Shown piece after piece: positions 48,664 to 61,165 of a DNA stretch of 64,000 bases. This stretch comes from Apostichopus japonicus. Taxonomy: Eukaryota; Echinodermata; Holothuroidea; Aspidochirotida; Stichopodidae. Position numbers and translations under genes: made by a program. Position 1 is the stretch's first letter; every line of letters begins with the position of its first letter. The DNA lies in the NCBI RefSeq assembly GCF_037975245.1, contig NC_092565.1, forward strand, positions 19,263,999 to 19,327,998. Reading direction: 5' to 3'. The notes under the pieces are model-generated. The model ran no database searches and had not been told where the DNA came from. It worked only from the letters and a program-made list of their open reading frames with translations.

Positions 48664-48914
48664 AGAGAGTGTTAGCTCAGTGGTTAGCGCCGGTGCCTTC
48701 CAATCATAAGGTCCCCGGTTCGAGTCACTCCCATATTAACGTATGTCGTCTAGTTACAGAGTTGTTGACAATTGACTATTCATAATCATGGACGTTAAAT
48801 ATGAATGTAAGAGACTGACTTCGGTCAGCTTGCGGCTTTGATAAGCCATTGAGGCTTCTTCGCGAGTTCCTGCTTGCAGGAGGATCTAAAATACATATAT
48901 AGACATATATATAT
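48664..48914 (+). mobile_element. ATAC-tailed tRNA SINE (family A), second full copy
   Basis: The head, with A box gttagctcagtggttagcg and B box ccccggttcgagtcactcc, and the entire body match 40731-40950 closely. The tail is short and degenerate (atacatatatagacatatatatata). The flanks carry related 'cagagccgt'/'acggctctg' motifs in opposite orientation. Confidence 0.9.
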
Positions 48915-51900
48915 AAACGGCTCTGTGCAGAAATTGAAGATAGCGCCATCACTTTGATATGACTTTCTTTTCTTATACGGGATTTTCTAGCAATTGATAT
49001 GTTTAGAATTTGAAATTCCAATTTATTGTTCACATTATCAAACAGAAAAGCATAACATACAGTACAGTAAGGGACAACAATAGTACGAAGGGTACTATAG
49101 AAAACAGAGATACTGTTAACAATGTGAGTGACCATAAACAAATATTATTAACGAGCAAGAAACCCTTAATTACACGAAAGAGTAATTATAATAATGAATT
49201 TTAACCTCATCCAATTTATTAAAGGTGCTGGGTTATCCTTTCTTAACCTGTTCAAGAAAAGCAAAGAAAAAACAAGACTACAAACAAGGCAAAAATACAA
49301 TAATATAGGCCTATATCTTTTAATATCAATTTATTTCTTATTCAAGCATCCGTGATCTGATAAAATTTGATTGATTCGGTTGATATGAATCGTGAGAAGA
49401 GATTTTACTTTTACTTACTTGAAATGAAACTATACCCAAGTGAATCAATTCAGTAAAACATTGCAAATTATCTTCATTTTACTGACTTAGTTAATGATCA
49501 GTGTGTTAGACTAAGTTGTCCAGCCACTTTAATTGATGAACCTCAAATGCTAAAATGGTCAATTCTCAAAAAAATAATATTGTTCAAGAAATAACATCTC
49601 ATTATTAACGTGATCTACAACATATTAACATATATTTGTTTCTGCTAAATACATCCTTACAATGTTCTGTTGTTAAGGCTATATGAAGGTCAAAGAGATA
49701 ATCTAAGTGTTTATACTTATTAACTTCAACTATATCAGTTCTGAGTGAGTTAACGTCGTGAAAATTGTGCAAAAAAAGAAAGAAAGAAGAAGCCATTCGA
49801 AAGATATTTAACTGACTTTTCTTTTATTAAAAAAATATGAAATAAATTTGAATTTTTTAGTAGGTTTAATGTCTCTAGTAAAACCTCTTTTTCCAAAATG
49901 AAATGATTCGTCTTAGTCGGTTGTTCTCTAGCAAACTACCAACATAGTTATTAATCCTTGAGACAAATATATATTTCAAGAAATATATCAGCATAATTTG
50001 ATAAGTTTTTTCCCCTTTATCCAAAACAGGGTTCTTGTTGGGGACTATTTCCCCCTTTTTTCTTTATCTTCTACCTAACTGAACTGGTAAAGGATTTTGA
50101 AAGGGAGGGAATATGACTTGAGGTCATTGACGTTGACCCATGTAGGGGGTGGGGGATGCTGGGGGTCCCGCTCCTCAGACTGAAACTATTTTAAGTTTCA
50201 GACGAAATGATGCCCCGCGGGGTATAAATTATGTGTATAATTGGATCTACGAGCAATGTTGGTCTACTACTCTTAATTTTTTTTTTTGTGAGGGGTGGAA
50301 TAGAGTATGTGTATGTGTGTGTGGGGGGGGGGGGGTTGTACACACCACCTGACCCCTGGATCCGCGCCTGGTGCACATCTTGAAATCTGAATACTTGCAC
50401 TTGATTTTATCGTTTTCGTTTTACTATGGTATGGCTTATTAAAAATGTTCAGTAAACCAAAAACGGTCTTTCTAAAACCATCCGTCAATAACACTTAAAC
50501 CTGATCGCATTACAGATGTTAAAACGCTAACTTTCTTATCTTAATGAAAAGTCTGTTCGCATACTTCGTTTGTTCCTTGGCTATTCTAGCGATCAGTATA
50601 CGATACATACAGGTTTCCTTTCGAGGAAGCTAAAAAAGTACGTCGATCGGCTATCATTAATGTACGTCATGTTTGAAGCATTGAGAGGCTAACATAACAT
50701 GAGGCTAAATAGATCATATCGAATAATCGGTAATTGTACACTCATGGATTCATTTTATTGTGAAAGGTCATGATTGTAGGCCTAGATAATCTGTGCACAA
50801 TATGATTTATGCGATATACCTGATATCCTGCAGTCTTTATCCATTTGATCGAAATGTTGGTATCAGCATTGCACATTCAGGCGTTGCATTAATAAGTATA
50901 TAGGCGACAGGGGAAGGGGCAAAGGGTGTATAGTTAAGGATCACATGACCCTACTGAACTGAACTTTTCTCATCCCTCACACCGGAATTGAAACAATGAC
51001 GGCGCGTATAATTGTGTGTTTTCTTCATTATGCAGGTCAAATTTAGAAGTGCAGTGATCTTCTAGATGTCAAAGAGACGATGTGTGCAGGGGCCAATAAA
51101 GGGATCCCAGGAGGGGGAGGGGGGCCGGAAAGATTTTTGGAAAGAGCAGTTATGTTTAAGAAAAATGTGACCTTTCTTTTGGTTTCCATTACTGTAACAT
51201 GCAATATTTGTAAGTTTACTATATAGTATATGTGAATATATTATGTTTTGCTTTTCTCAATAAGAAACGAAATAAAACTCAAGAAAGCTTTGTAAAGACA
51301 AGGGTTCCTCGCGTATCCTCAGCGTAGGTTTCGCAATATCATGTTTGTTCTAGTTGTCTAGGTTTATGTGCGCGTAAACCTACATTTGTATGTGAGGACA
51401 AAAGAATCAAATACGCAACTTGAAAATCATATAGATGGCTTTAAGTTAAGTTGCCTGTCCTTTGGGAATGCCATAGACAAAAAGTTCCTCTGGGATATCT
51501 TAAACTTCAAACACCTTTATCTCCAGGAACAAAGATGAGGAAACGATCACAGTCTTAGAACATAAATGTCTTTTGCGGCACATTTAGTTAATTTCCTTTT
51601 TTACACATTACGAAAAGAATTGGAGAACCTTTACCGGAAAGTTCCAATTGTAAATAGTTCATGAGTCATTCTTATAAGGCTCGCGGATACACTATACAGT
51701 GGCTTAGCTTACCATCATATATTAGTCTTGAAAAACTAATGTCATCACAAACGGCAGTAACCATGAATATACATCAACTCATCTAACAGTTACCTTCGCA
51801 GTGATATGATGATAAAGACGATTAAAATAGTCTCGTTTGTAAACTTTGTTTTTGTTTGTGCTTTTGTTGGCAGAGAATGAGAACGGACGAAGCCTTAGGA

Positions 51901-52104
51901 GAAAGAACATTTCTTGCCCCAAAATACAGGAACTTCCTTAAAACGAATAGATTATTAAGAATATTATTAAGTCTAATCTGTTGCACAGTGTAGTGTACTG
52001 AAGATCCAGTACAAACTTGATCAGCAGCCCCCCCCCCCACCCCCTTCTCTTGTCTCAATCCATCCCTTCCCTTTAAATAACAATAATATTTGCATATATA
52101 TTTT

Positions 52105-52391
52105 TATATAGCGCTTTATACCAGCGATAGGTCTCAAAGTGCTTTACAGACGTTTTATTACCCCTGGTCAATGAAACCCTGTCCCAGAGACAATCCCTCC
52201 AGTCGGCAGCAGTTATATACTGCGCCCAATGACAAGTTACTTCACAGGTACCCATTTAACCCCTGGGTGGAGAGAGGCAAGTGAGATAAAGCATCTTGCC
52301 CAAGGACACAACGTAATGAACTAGGCAGGAATCGAACCATCAATCCTTGGATCACGAGTCCGACGCCTTAGCCAATTGGCCACCACGCTCT
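52105..52391 (-). mobile_element. tRNA-derived SINE (family C), reverse copy
   Basis: On the minus strand there is a tRNA-like head (gtggccaattggctaaggcg, then atggttcgattcctg as B box), then 'gtgtccttgggcaagatgctt', and the end 'aaagcactttgagacctatc..gcgctatataaa'. The 3' portion resembles a module I know to be widespread in aquatic animal SINEs, from memory only. The copy looks nearly full length. Confidence 0.8.
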
Positions 52392-53724
52392 CAAACATCT
52401 CAAGTTCATTAATTAAAAGTGACTGAACTACTAAGGTTAGAACACGTGACCATTCAGCCAGTTGCTCAACTGCACACCTTAACTCATTCAGTCATTACAA
52501 AAACATCATATTTTTTTTATGGCAGCAAAAAAATGTGTAAAGGATGAATGATGATGGATGTAATTCAAGGTTGCTCTTTATAACAGAACATGATTATGGT
52601 TGAGTTAGACTTTGTAAAACAATGCATAAATATTAACATTTTAGGCCAACAAGACTAGCCAACATCATCATCATTTTACACGTAAATGAGCATTCCGGAG
52701 ATGATGCACATTTTAAAGATAAATATCTTGAAAACTGCTATAAAAAGCAATAGAAAACTTATTACCGCACGAAATTTCTTCTTTTTTATCTTTCTTTTCT
52801 TGTGTATATGCCATATCAAGACTAAAATCGTTCTTATACAGTTTCCCATTAATACATCATCTATCTACAGCGATATATTAATGTTCGTTTACATTAAGAG
52901 TAAGACTCTATAGCGGATATTTTATGCCAAAATGATGCCTCCTGTTGGCAAATTATACATGACCGTAGTGTAAGCAAGTGTTGGCCTGTCTGCTAACAAA
53001 ATGAATGATAATATTTTGACGAAGTAAAAGTAACAAATGCAGGCGCTCGTGGTTATGCATGACAACAGAAGTGGGACGGAGGAGAAGGAGGGGGGGGGGC
53101 TTCTTAAAAACCGATATTGGGGTGGGGAAAATTGATGAAAACGTGGGGGATCTATCGGCCTATATACCATCGAAACGTTTCTTTTTATTTAAAAAAAGAA
53201 GAATTAATGCGGTAAGAAAAGTGTACCTCCGTTCGTATAATCATGTCAAAAATGTTTGCATATTCATTGTGCTTGACTGGAAGCGCAATTCGTTAAAATA
53301 ATTTGGTACGTAATGTCGTTGTAACGTGCCAATCATTACTTCCTAGCATGCGTCTAGGCCACGTTTCTGACTGTATGCTGACCTTTAAAGGCCAAAAATG
53401 TTCCCCGGAATAAACGGGACAAAGAGAATTTGATCACCTTTGGTGAAACTTTTCACCCCATTTACTACCACTCTCATGCACAGAGCACTATTCCAATATA
53501 AGAAACACTTCATATTATATGTACAAGTTTACCCAACTCCTCAATATCTTGGAAAATTTTGAGAAGCGGACAACAGCGATGACAATAAAACACTTTCAAC
53601 ATCAATGTCCTATTACAAATTGAACAGAATGTCATCAAGGTCCGGGGAAAATGTTCAAAAATTTTAAAAACCATTCAAGAATTGTACTCTCTTTTTGATA
53701 ATTAAATTTACCGTACTTATTGAC

Positions 53725-53850
53725 GTTTAACCGTCGACTTGTCCAAAACAGCAGACAAGTTTTGTTCACCTCCTTTCAGGGAGAACAGCTCAGGGATACT
53801 TACAAGGCTATAGAGATCACCTAAGAATACTGGCTTAAACTGGCAGTCAG
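53725..53850 (-). other. Coding-like open segment
   Basis: A minus-strand frame of about 45 codons without ATG has protein-like composition (CQFKPVFLGDLYSL, then IPELFSLKGGEQNLSAVLDK) and ends at a stop. It has no good acceptor. It may be an exon remnant or part of a repeat. Confidence 0.2.
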
Positions 53851-54309
53851 CCGTAACTCACTGACCCCCTCGGCCGAAAAACTGTACCAAAGATTCGAAT
53901 CACCCATTGAGTAGTATTATGTGAGGTGGCGTTTGTATTGTCAGTACGGTAAAACGATTGACGATTTAGTGAAAAAGTTACAGGAACTTTCATAGCAGTA
54001 TATCGTTATTCTAACGAGGAAGACGGCACCATTCGCATTGTTAAAAGTGAATTGCCGCCCTCACTTTTGACTTTAGTCTTGCATAGGTCAGTAACTATAG
54101 ATAAACGGAACATAGGTGAACTTTAGGCAAGGAAAAACCATTTGGTTCTATAGTTTGTCATGGTTTTTCATTATCATGATGCGTTTTTACAATAATGAAT
54201 ATACAATGATCAAGTTTAATTACATATGGATCTGAGCTCATTGATACCGGTAGCAGAACATTTCTTAATGTGTAATAATTAATAGATTACAATAACACAT
54301 GTCATGAGG

Positions 54310-54625
54310 TACGGTTTCTGTTAAAGGGAGTGAAGACTCGCGCACAAAGAAACGTCTGATGCCGGTAATCTGACCTAGTTTCGAATGAGGTGTAACAGAA
54401 GTGTTAGACACAAAACAGTGTACTTAGCAGCGATGAAAATCTCAGTAGGGAGTTGTTATGGAACTCCCTGATCTCAGGTCCAGATAAAAGATAACATGGT
54501 ATCAAGTTTCATTACTGTCTGCATTTTCTAGCGACAAGAAGAAAACTTCACTTGCAAGCAACGGAAGTTAACTTTTTTTCAGAGGTCGGCACGCGGTTTG
54601 AGGCGAGTATTCAATGCCTTTAAAG
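54310..54625 (-). repeat. Dispersed repeat, inverted partner of 39484-39862
   Basis: Its reverse complement aligns with 39484-39862 from 'gcattgaa.actcgcc.caaaccg' through 'ggacctgagat' to 'gcgcgagtcttcac.ccttta'. This copy contains a gggagtt..aactccc hairpin (about 54449-54471) absent from the other. Confidence 0.7.
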
Positions 54626-55046
54626 ATCGGTGAAGGGTATACCGTATAAGTTTTCATTAATGTCGCCATGAATTTTGTCGATGGGTAGAGGTAATAGGTT
54701 GCGGGAGAGGTGGGGCTGGGGGAGGGGGACGGGGCTTTGGGTTTGATAGCTTTTTAATGATCGCATAATTTTATCGACAAGTGACCCGGGGTCAAAAAAA
54801 GACCCCCGGAAAGTTTAGGGAGAAGGTTCCTAGTATGTTTGACCATGTTTTGACAAACTATTTTGACTATTTACGAAATTGATACATTGAAATCACTTTC
54901 ATAAAGACATTTAATGGACCGTGTGTTACAACTTGGTGATCGTTAACCCGAACTAGAAAACGAAAGTGATTCTCAGAAAACCTGAAAGATAAACATACCA
55001 TTAAAATCGACAAGCAATAAAGGAAAATGGCTGACAATGGATTGCC

Positions 55047-55049
<3 letters not shown>

Positions 55050-55109
<60 letters not shown>
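55050..55109. repeat. (TA)n microsatellite
   Basis: About 30 uninterrupted TA units. The overlapping frame of repeated Ile-Tyr is an artefact. Confidence 0.95.
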
Positions 55110-55112
<3 letters not shown>

Positions 55113-55914
55113 GAGGATGATATTGACGTAGTATAGTTTGGTTAGCAAACCTGAGAACCTCTTTGTATGAGATGGCGGTTGCATCATTAAAGTAGGTATA
55201 TATTTTGTTTTGGCTACTTTCAAGGAACGCGAATTTTTGTTAAAAAATCCATTTCAGTAAATCGAAAAGTTTGCATTTTCTTGTCATTTCGTGTTTTCCA
55301 TCATTTGAATAGAAACATGGTCATTATATATGGGGTAAACATGATTTAATGGATATGTATTCGAATCATATATATCAGACTATACAGACTATTGAACAAA
55401 ATGTTGTTTTTATTGTTAATCCAAAGCGGAGGTCAGTCACTCCATTATTAATCAAGGTAATTTTAAATTATGACAAATATGGGTGGGTCTCTTACTGATA
55501 TCATTTAAGTGACTAAAACATTGTTCTAATTTGTACTGCCCAAGTATCAGCACACATGTATAAGCCCCCCCCCCCCTCCTCCTCCCGCCAATTGATGATG
55601 ATCAGTAATGCGAGGAACATATTTTATGATACTACAAGTAACGTAACATATAAAGGACAATAGGGCCACTTGTGCAGCGATGACTACCAAATAATGATGT
55701 ATGTCCATGTTTGGAACTTGGATACTAAGCTAGGGCAAGGCGGTGGATCGGGTGGACGGTATTTCTGATTTGGGTCAATTATAATTAGCTGGGGTATACA
55801 GAGGGCAACCAAAGGGAAAACCGAAATTCTGTATGGGGTTCAGGAGGGGAACCCCCGGAAACTACCACATTTTCTTGTTTCTATATGCGTTTTCTTGTTT
55901 TTATTCGTCAATTC

Positions 55915-56065
55915 CTATATAGTATAGCAAAGGTCATCAATTTCAAGACAGCGCAACCCGAATAGTTTTGTTTCTTTGTGCACATTTGAAATTGCAGATA
56001 TAGGAATGAATCTCATCAAGCTAGTGTTTTGTATGCCTAGGTTTCCTTCCAGTGCCTCACGTGCT
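55915..56065 (-). CDS. Candidate terminal exon
   Basis: On the minus strand a strong acceptor (ggcttatccattctgcatag) is followed by 1 phase base, 49 codons and TAG. The peptide has AREALEGNLGIQNTSLMRF and NVHKETKLFGLRCLEIDD, with a normal protein composition. The frame also continues upstream to an ATG at 56106, so a single-exon start (MMPMILVGL) cannot be excluded. The product is unknown. Confidence 0.3.
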
Positions 56066-56820
56066 CTATGCAGAATGGATAAGCCAACCAGGATCATGGG
56101 CATCATTTAAACCCAAAGACACATTTGTTCCAATTTGCGAGAGAGCTGGACCTGCCATGTTTCAAAGTCACTTGTGACATTTGTACGTTTTCATCTAACT
56201 CTCTTATTACAATGTAATAGTTTATCAAGTGTTTACTTGAACAAAAGAGATTACGACAATGGTAATTGTTTCAGGAGACGGAAAAGTCACACACAATGTC
56301 CATATCTAGTAAAAAATAATATATATAAAATATAAAAAATATCGAAAGGGGTTATATATTATGGTTCCACACTGGTTCACTTCGGGTTGTTGCCATTCTA
56401 TTTTTGGATTACATTTTGGTCTATTCAGTGTCAAAGTTCATTTGTTCAAATATGGAAAGTGTTGACAATGCTGCTTCACCCATCCCCGTCCTCTTCCCCC
56501 CTCGTGTTTGAATAGAACCCCCCACCCCCTCCCACTTGCTTTGTTACTAAATTCTAGTTCAGTCATCGTCGGTACAAAATATATTTTCATGCAATGAAAA
56601 TATAATGCTGTTACTATGGGAGCCCTGACAACGAGGTTTTAGCTGTAACTCTTTATGTTAAAAATATGTCTGTGGATTTGAAACAATTTTGGAGATAGAA
56701 AATGAGTATTCACATACAAATATTCATAACTTTCAAAGTACAACCCCCCCCCCCCCACCCCCATGACATATTACTTGTAATTGACAAACATTCCGAAGGT
56801 TCTCTTAACTTCTTCTACAG

Positions 56821-57116
56821 TAACTTTGACGCGAGAATTTTATTCTTTCATTTCCTTAGACAATTCATTCCATGCATGCTGTACGCACCATTCCACATTA
56901 TATGAAGCAGTGTCACCATTTTATCCACAAACCCTGATAACAAACTGCAACAGATTTTCATACAGGAAAACCATGGCTTCCGTTGATATCTATGGTCTCT
57001 ATCCGGGACGAAAGCAGTTGTATAGTTGCTTTGCTACCGATTTTTTCCCGTTTTGTAAAGAAGGAAAAGGGGACATTTTCACTGTACGGAATTGCTGGTA
57101 CGTTGCACAAACATGA
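56821..57116 (+). CDS. Candidate long terminal exon
   Basis: A strong acceptor (gttctcttaacttcttctacag) leads, after 2 bases, into 97 open codons ending at TGA 57114-57116. The peptide is rich in Cys, Tyr and Phe (for example CNRFSYRKTMASVDIYG and FPFCKEGKGDIFTVRN). One other frame stays open for only 27 codons. No AATAAA follows closely, and the family is unknown. Confidence 0.3.
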
Positions 57117-58124
57117 AACCACAAGCCATTATTTCTTTCTTTCTTTCTTTTGTTGTTTTGAAAAACGCACAAAAAGGAGAAAATAATGAAAAGAAGGAAG
57201 AATTTTATGTATAATTTCGCTTACATATACAATAACACTAACCTACGAGCCACCACCATTAACTACGTTTCTACACAGTGACAAAGTAATGAATTATCGA
57301 ACATGAAAACTAATAATTTTTAAGAAAAGAAATGCGTCGCAATTGGAACGGATTAGAACAGAGATGTAACCTAGTTGGCCGCATGTATGGATGACGTCAA
57401 AAGTATATTTCTAGCCTATATATCTCATACTATGGAGTTAATGCAAGTTTGGCCTGCCAAGGATGACGGTGGACCTGTTTTGTTGTACTTCATTGTGTAC
57501 AGAAGTCGAAGCCTTTGTTCACATGCTAGGGTGTTACGGTGCATCAGGAAGCCATTTCTGTTGGATGCAGTATCATGTGATGCTGACAAAGTCATATGAA
57601 AAAGCAGGAAATTGAGCTGAGCTAAACCATTTTTTTCTTATCTATTTTAGGTTTTCCATAAAATAAAATAAAATTGAAATAGATTAAGAGCTTCTTGGCA
57701 TATCTAACGACAAGGTTAAGACATGATTTATGCGTTCTACTTTTAAGTCCACCCCTTCCCTAATACTACCAATTACACTTCAACATTTACATAAATAAAT
57801 ACATTCAGGAAAAATTGGACTTTCTAAGTTGTAACAAATTGTGCGTTAGCTTCTACCCAATAGGTGTCACAATATACAACGAATCAAAGAGCCTCCCCAT
57901 CCCCACCCACCCCCATTAGTATGGGAAAGCTAAATACTTTCATAGTATAATTAATAAATTTCTTCAGATTTGTTAGAGCTGGGTGATAATCAACAATCAA
58001 CTAATGTTTCCTTACTTTCATTTTCGCAACCAAAAAAGAAGCACAAAAAAATAACAGGATGTTGCCAGATATTTGATCAGCGTTGCTGAGTTGCCATAAT
58101 TCATAGTCTGCAACTCATATTCCT

Positions 58125-58612
58125 GCTTAACTAGGTATTTCCCCGGCTTAACCAGGTATCATCAAGGTGTAACCAAGTATGAACCCGGGTAAACAAGGTA
58201 TCATCAAGGCAAGTATAATACCGCCTAACCAGGTACTATCCCAGCTTAACCAGGTATTATATACCGACTTAAGCAAGTATTTATCCGTCTTTTACCGGTA
58301 TTATTCACGCTTAACCAGATGTTATCCCGGTTTAATGTAACCAGGTGCCATTCCGACTGAACCAGGTGTGACCCCCGCTTTACCATCAAGTATCATCCTG
58401 GCTTAACCAGGTACTATCCCAGCTAAACCAGGTATTATACCTGCTTATCAAGGAGGTATCATCTCGGATAACCAGGTGTTATCCCCGCTTTACCACCAAG
58501 TATATCATCCTGGCTTAACCAGGTACTATCCCAGCTAAACCAGGTATTATACCTGCTTATCAAGAAGGTATCATCCCGGATAACCAGTTTTTGTCACCGT
58601 TGAGCTAGGTAC
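58125..58612. repeat. Minisatellite 'ttaaccaggtattatcccgg' with 110-bp higher-order copies
   Basis: About 22 variants of a 20-22-base unit. In the second half five units form a block of 110-112 bases that is duplicated almost exactly (58361-58470 and 58471-58582, each starting accaggtgt). The first half is more diverged, so the block duplication is recent. Confidence 0.9.
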
Positions 58613-58733
58613 TCTTTTGATTCAGCAAATGTTTGGTTAAAAGGGACATATTTTTTTTTTATAGGGGAGCCTTTTATTTCCTGTGGTATTTAAGATTCGA
58701 GTAGGGCCTACAACTACATTGTCTTCAATACAG

Positions 58734-58828
58734 ATGGTAATCTGTTCAATATCCAATCTACGATACCATTGTTCACGCAACATGACCAGGAAAATATCCA
58801 GAAACAGTCGAAAAGCTTTGAGTCACAG
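58734..58828 (+). CDS. Candidate internal exon
   Basis: The acceptor caactacattgtcttcaatacag and the donor TCACAG then gtatac bound 95 bases. The preferred frame (2 leading bases, 31 codons, phase-0 end) reads FNIQSTIPLFTQHDQENIQK then QSKSFESQ. An alternative frame is also open (MVICSISNLRYH) but has a less protein-like composition. No partner exon was found. Confidence 0.3.
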
Positions 58829-60452
58829 GTATACTGTGTTGTCCTGTTTTTTTTTTCAGTTTAGAAAGTGCGGTTGGCTTCTTTTCATAATATTTCTCTC
58901 AAATATTACTTTGAAAGAATACTTTACATATATTTTTGTACTTAAAAAAAAATGTTTTCCAGGAACATTCAGTTTTGGGCCAATCCTTTTTTGAACATGC
59001 GTGCATACGGCTACATATACACATGCATCAAAGACAATAGTTCTCTTGTCCTCAGTGTTGCTAATTTGCATATACTTTGAAGTCGATATACAAAACTCTG
59101 CAGAGAACGACCAACTATAAACGCTATAGGTCTCTCCGGTTATATTGCCCTTTGTCCCAATCTATTAGCGACCATTTACAACACTGAATTGCTACTGTTT
59201 ATAACTGAATTGAACAATAAAAGAGGTATTAATTGGTTAAATTTAACAATATTGAAAGACGAAAGATACACAGTTCGATGATCGTAAGTATATAGTCTAT
59301 GAGAGGTTATTCGCTGTCATAAACTTCACTGCATGCATGCAGGCGTGTTTAGAATTGCCGGTAATTCTAAAGTGATAAGCAATAAATTATATGTACAGTG
59401 CGGCTATGTAATTTATTCGATACAATCTGTACTCATCAATAAAATGATTATACAGCTTTATTATTTTTTATTATTATATTTCATTGCAGAACCAAGTACT
59501 GGGTTCTTAGTTGAACAGTCTGCGTAAACCTTTGCACATAGCTATATGTTGCATACAGTTCTGGTATACGCTCTACCATAAGGTAGCATACTCCATATAA
59601 ATGCCCCATTAGGCTAAATCCTACCCATCACTGAATAGCTAACACGTTGGTCATTCATGGCATCTTTAGTTGGCCGTATCATAAACAAGCCTCTTTTTAT
59701 AGTCACCAATAAACAATTTTCCTGCGCTGCTCCGAGAAGCCCTAAAGGGGTCTAAAATTGCCACAATCCCCCCCCCCCCCCCTGTTTTGCACCACATGTA
59801 CTTCCATTCATGTCCTTCACAAGCCAAGCCACAAAAGGCCATATCTTGATGAACAACATGACGAAAAAATGTTCTCCTGTCGCCTTTGGGCACTTTTCCT
59901 ATGGGCGGATTGATATAGACTCTACATGGAAGTATGCCACAATAAACACGTTATAGGCTGTGTCAATGTAGTTCCGCGACACATTTTGCGACTGTATACG
60001 CTATATTATCGCAACTATAAACTGTTTGTGATAGTAACAATGTCATATGAACGGTTACGTTATGTATAGCGTTAGACAAGAGCCTGCTTTTCAAACCGTG
60101 GCCCTCCCTCTCCCATCGTCTCTTTATCGCCTTCCGACCTTTTACACCCTCCCGCCCCTTCTTGACCCCCTCCCCACCATGCACCCGTGACTTCATTCAA
60201 ATTGGAACGCTCTCATTACGCCACCATATTACGCCCAATGGTTATTATAATACCCCCCCCTACTCTCCATTTTCCCCGTATACGTGTATGAAAGACCACA
60301 AAGTGGGTCAATTCTTTCAAGTTTAACCCTATATATCAAATGAAAAGGGAACTTAAGTAAGAGAGAGAAAGAGACATATAGAGAGAAAAGTAGCGAATTT
60401 CTTCAGACTTGAGTCACTGACTTTACGGGACTGTAAATAAGCGAATACTTAC

Positions 60453-60641
60453 CTCGAGATTTAGCCGAAGGGGCCAGGAATTTCAAACCGTAAATAAGGT
60501 CAACCCATCGAAACAATTGAGGCCCTTTCTTTCTTAACTGGACATTGTCTCTTACTATCGTAAGTAAAGTGTTTTCCCTCTTTTTCTTCCATTTAAGAGC
60601 AATTGGAATGGCGTCAATTTTGATGTTTTTATAACAATTCA
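60453..60641 (-). CDS. Candidate internal exon, 62 codons
   Basis: On the minus strand a consensus donor (TCGAG then gtaagt) ends a frame of 62 codons with 2 leading bases and 1 trailing base. The acceptor is gttttgcctcatgtttacgttgag. The peptide is basic and then mixed: KWKKKRENTLLTIVRDNVQL, then FRWVDLIYGLKFLAPSAKS. It is among the more convincing candidates by length and donor quality. No family is recognised. Confidence 0.35.
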
Positions 60642-61081
60642 CTCAACGTAAACATGAGGCAAAACTCGCTTTATTATGCAATAAATAAAGGTTAGCTAAC
60701 ATTAAGCTTTGTGGATATTGTGGCTTTAGAATTTAAGATAAAAAGGAAAGACAAAAATCTTAAGTTAGAAGTACCCACCCAAACAAGCGATTGGATTTGC
60801 TTGTCTTTAAACTGATTAAACCAATTAAAAAAAGCCTCTTTTGCTTTCTTAGGTTTATAAGATGCCCGATACAGGATGACTTGTTGTGATTATCCAGTGA
60901 GGTTCCACTAGGGATCAATTCCCGAAACCTCTGAATCGTCCGAATGACGACAACAACAAAAAGGCCCCGGATGTATGCTGCACTCTAATAGTGTTCTCTT
61001 CATGGGAGCGAAATTTGATACAGAAAGACCAAGACTTGTTATTCTAGGGGGTCAACGTTTAAACGTATACCCCACCTGTAT

Positions 61082-61165
61082 ACCTATGTGGTAACTTATC
61101 ATCTTCGACCCCACCTCCTCCCCCACCCCACCCCACCCTCTCCCCGACCCCTCCCCTTGCAAATG
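61082..61165. repeat. C-rich low-complexity tract
   Basis: Repeated 'ccccaccccaccc'-type sequence. The area from 61.1 to 63.5 kb otherwise holds only short frames, poly(G)/poly(C) runs (61768, 62046, 62080) and unique sequence. Confidence 0.7.

Noticed and set aside
54867-55223. 118-codon minus-strand frame
   Set aside because: Its centre is the (TA)n microsatellite translated as Ile-Tyr, and the flanks show no domain.
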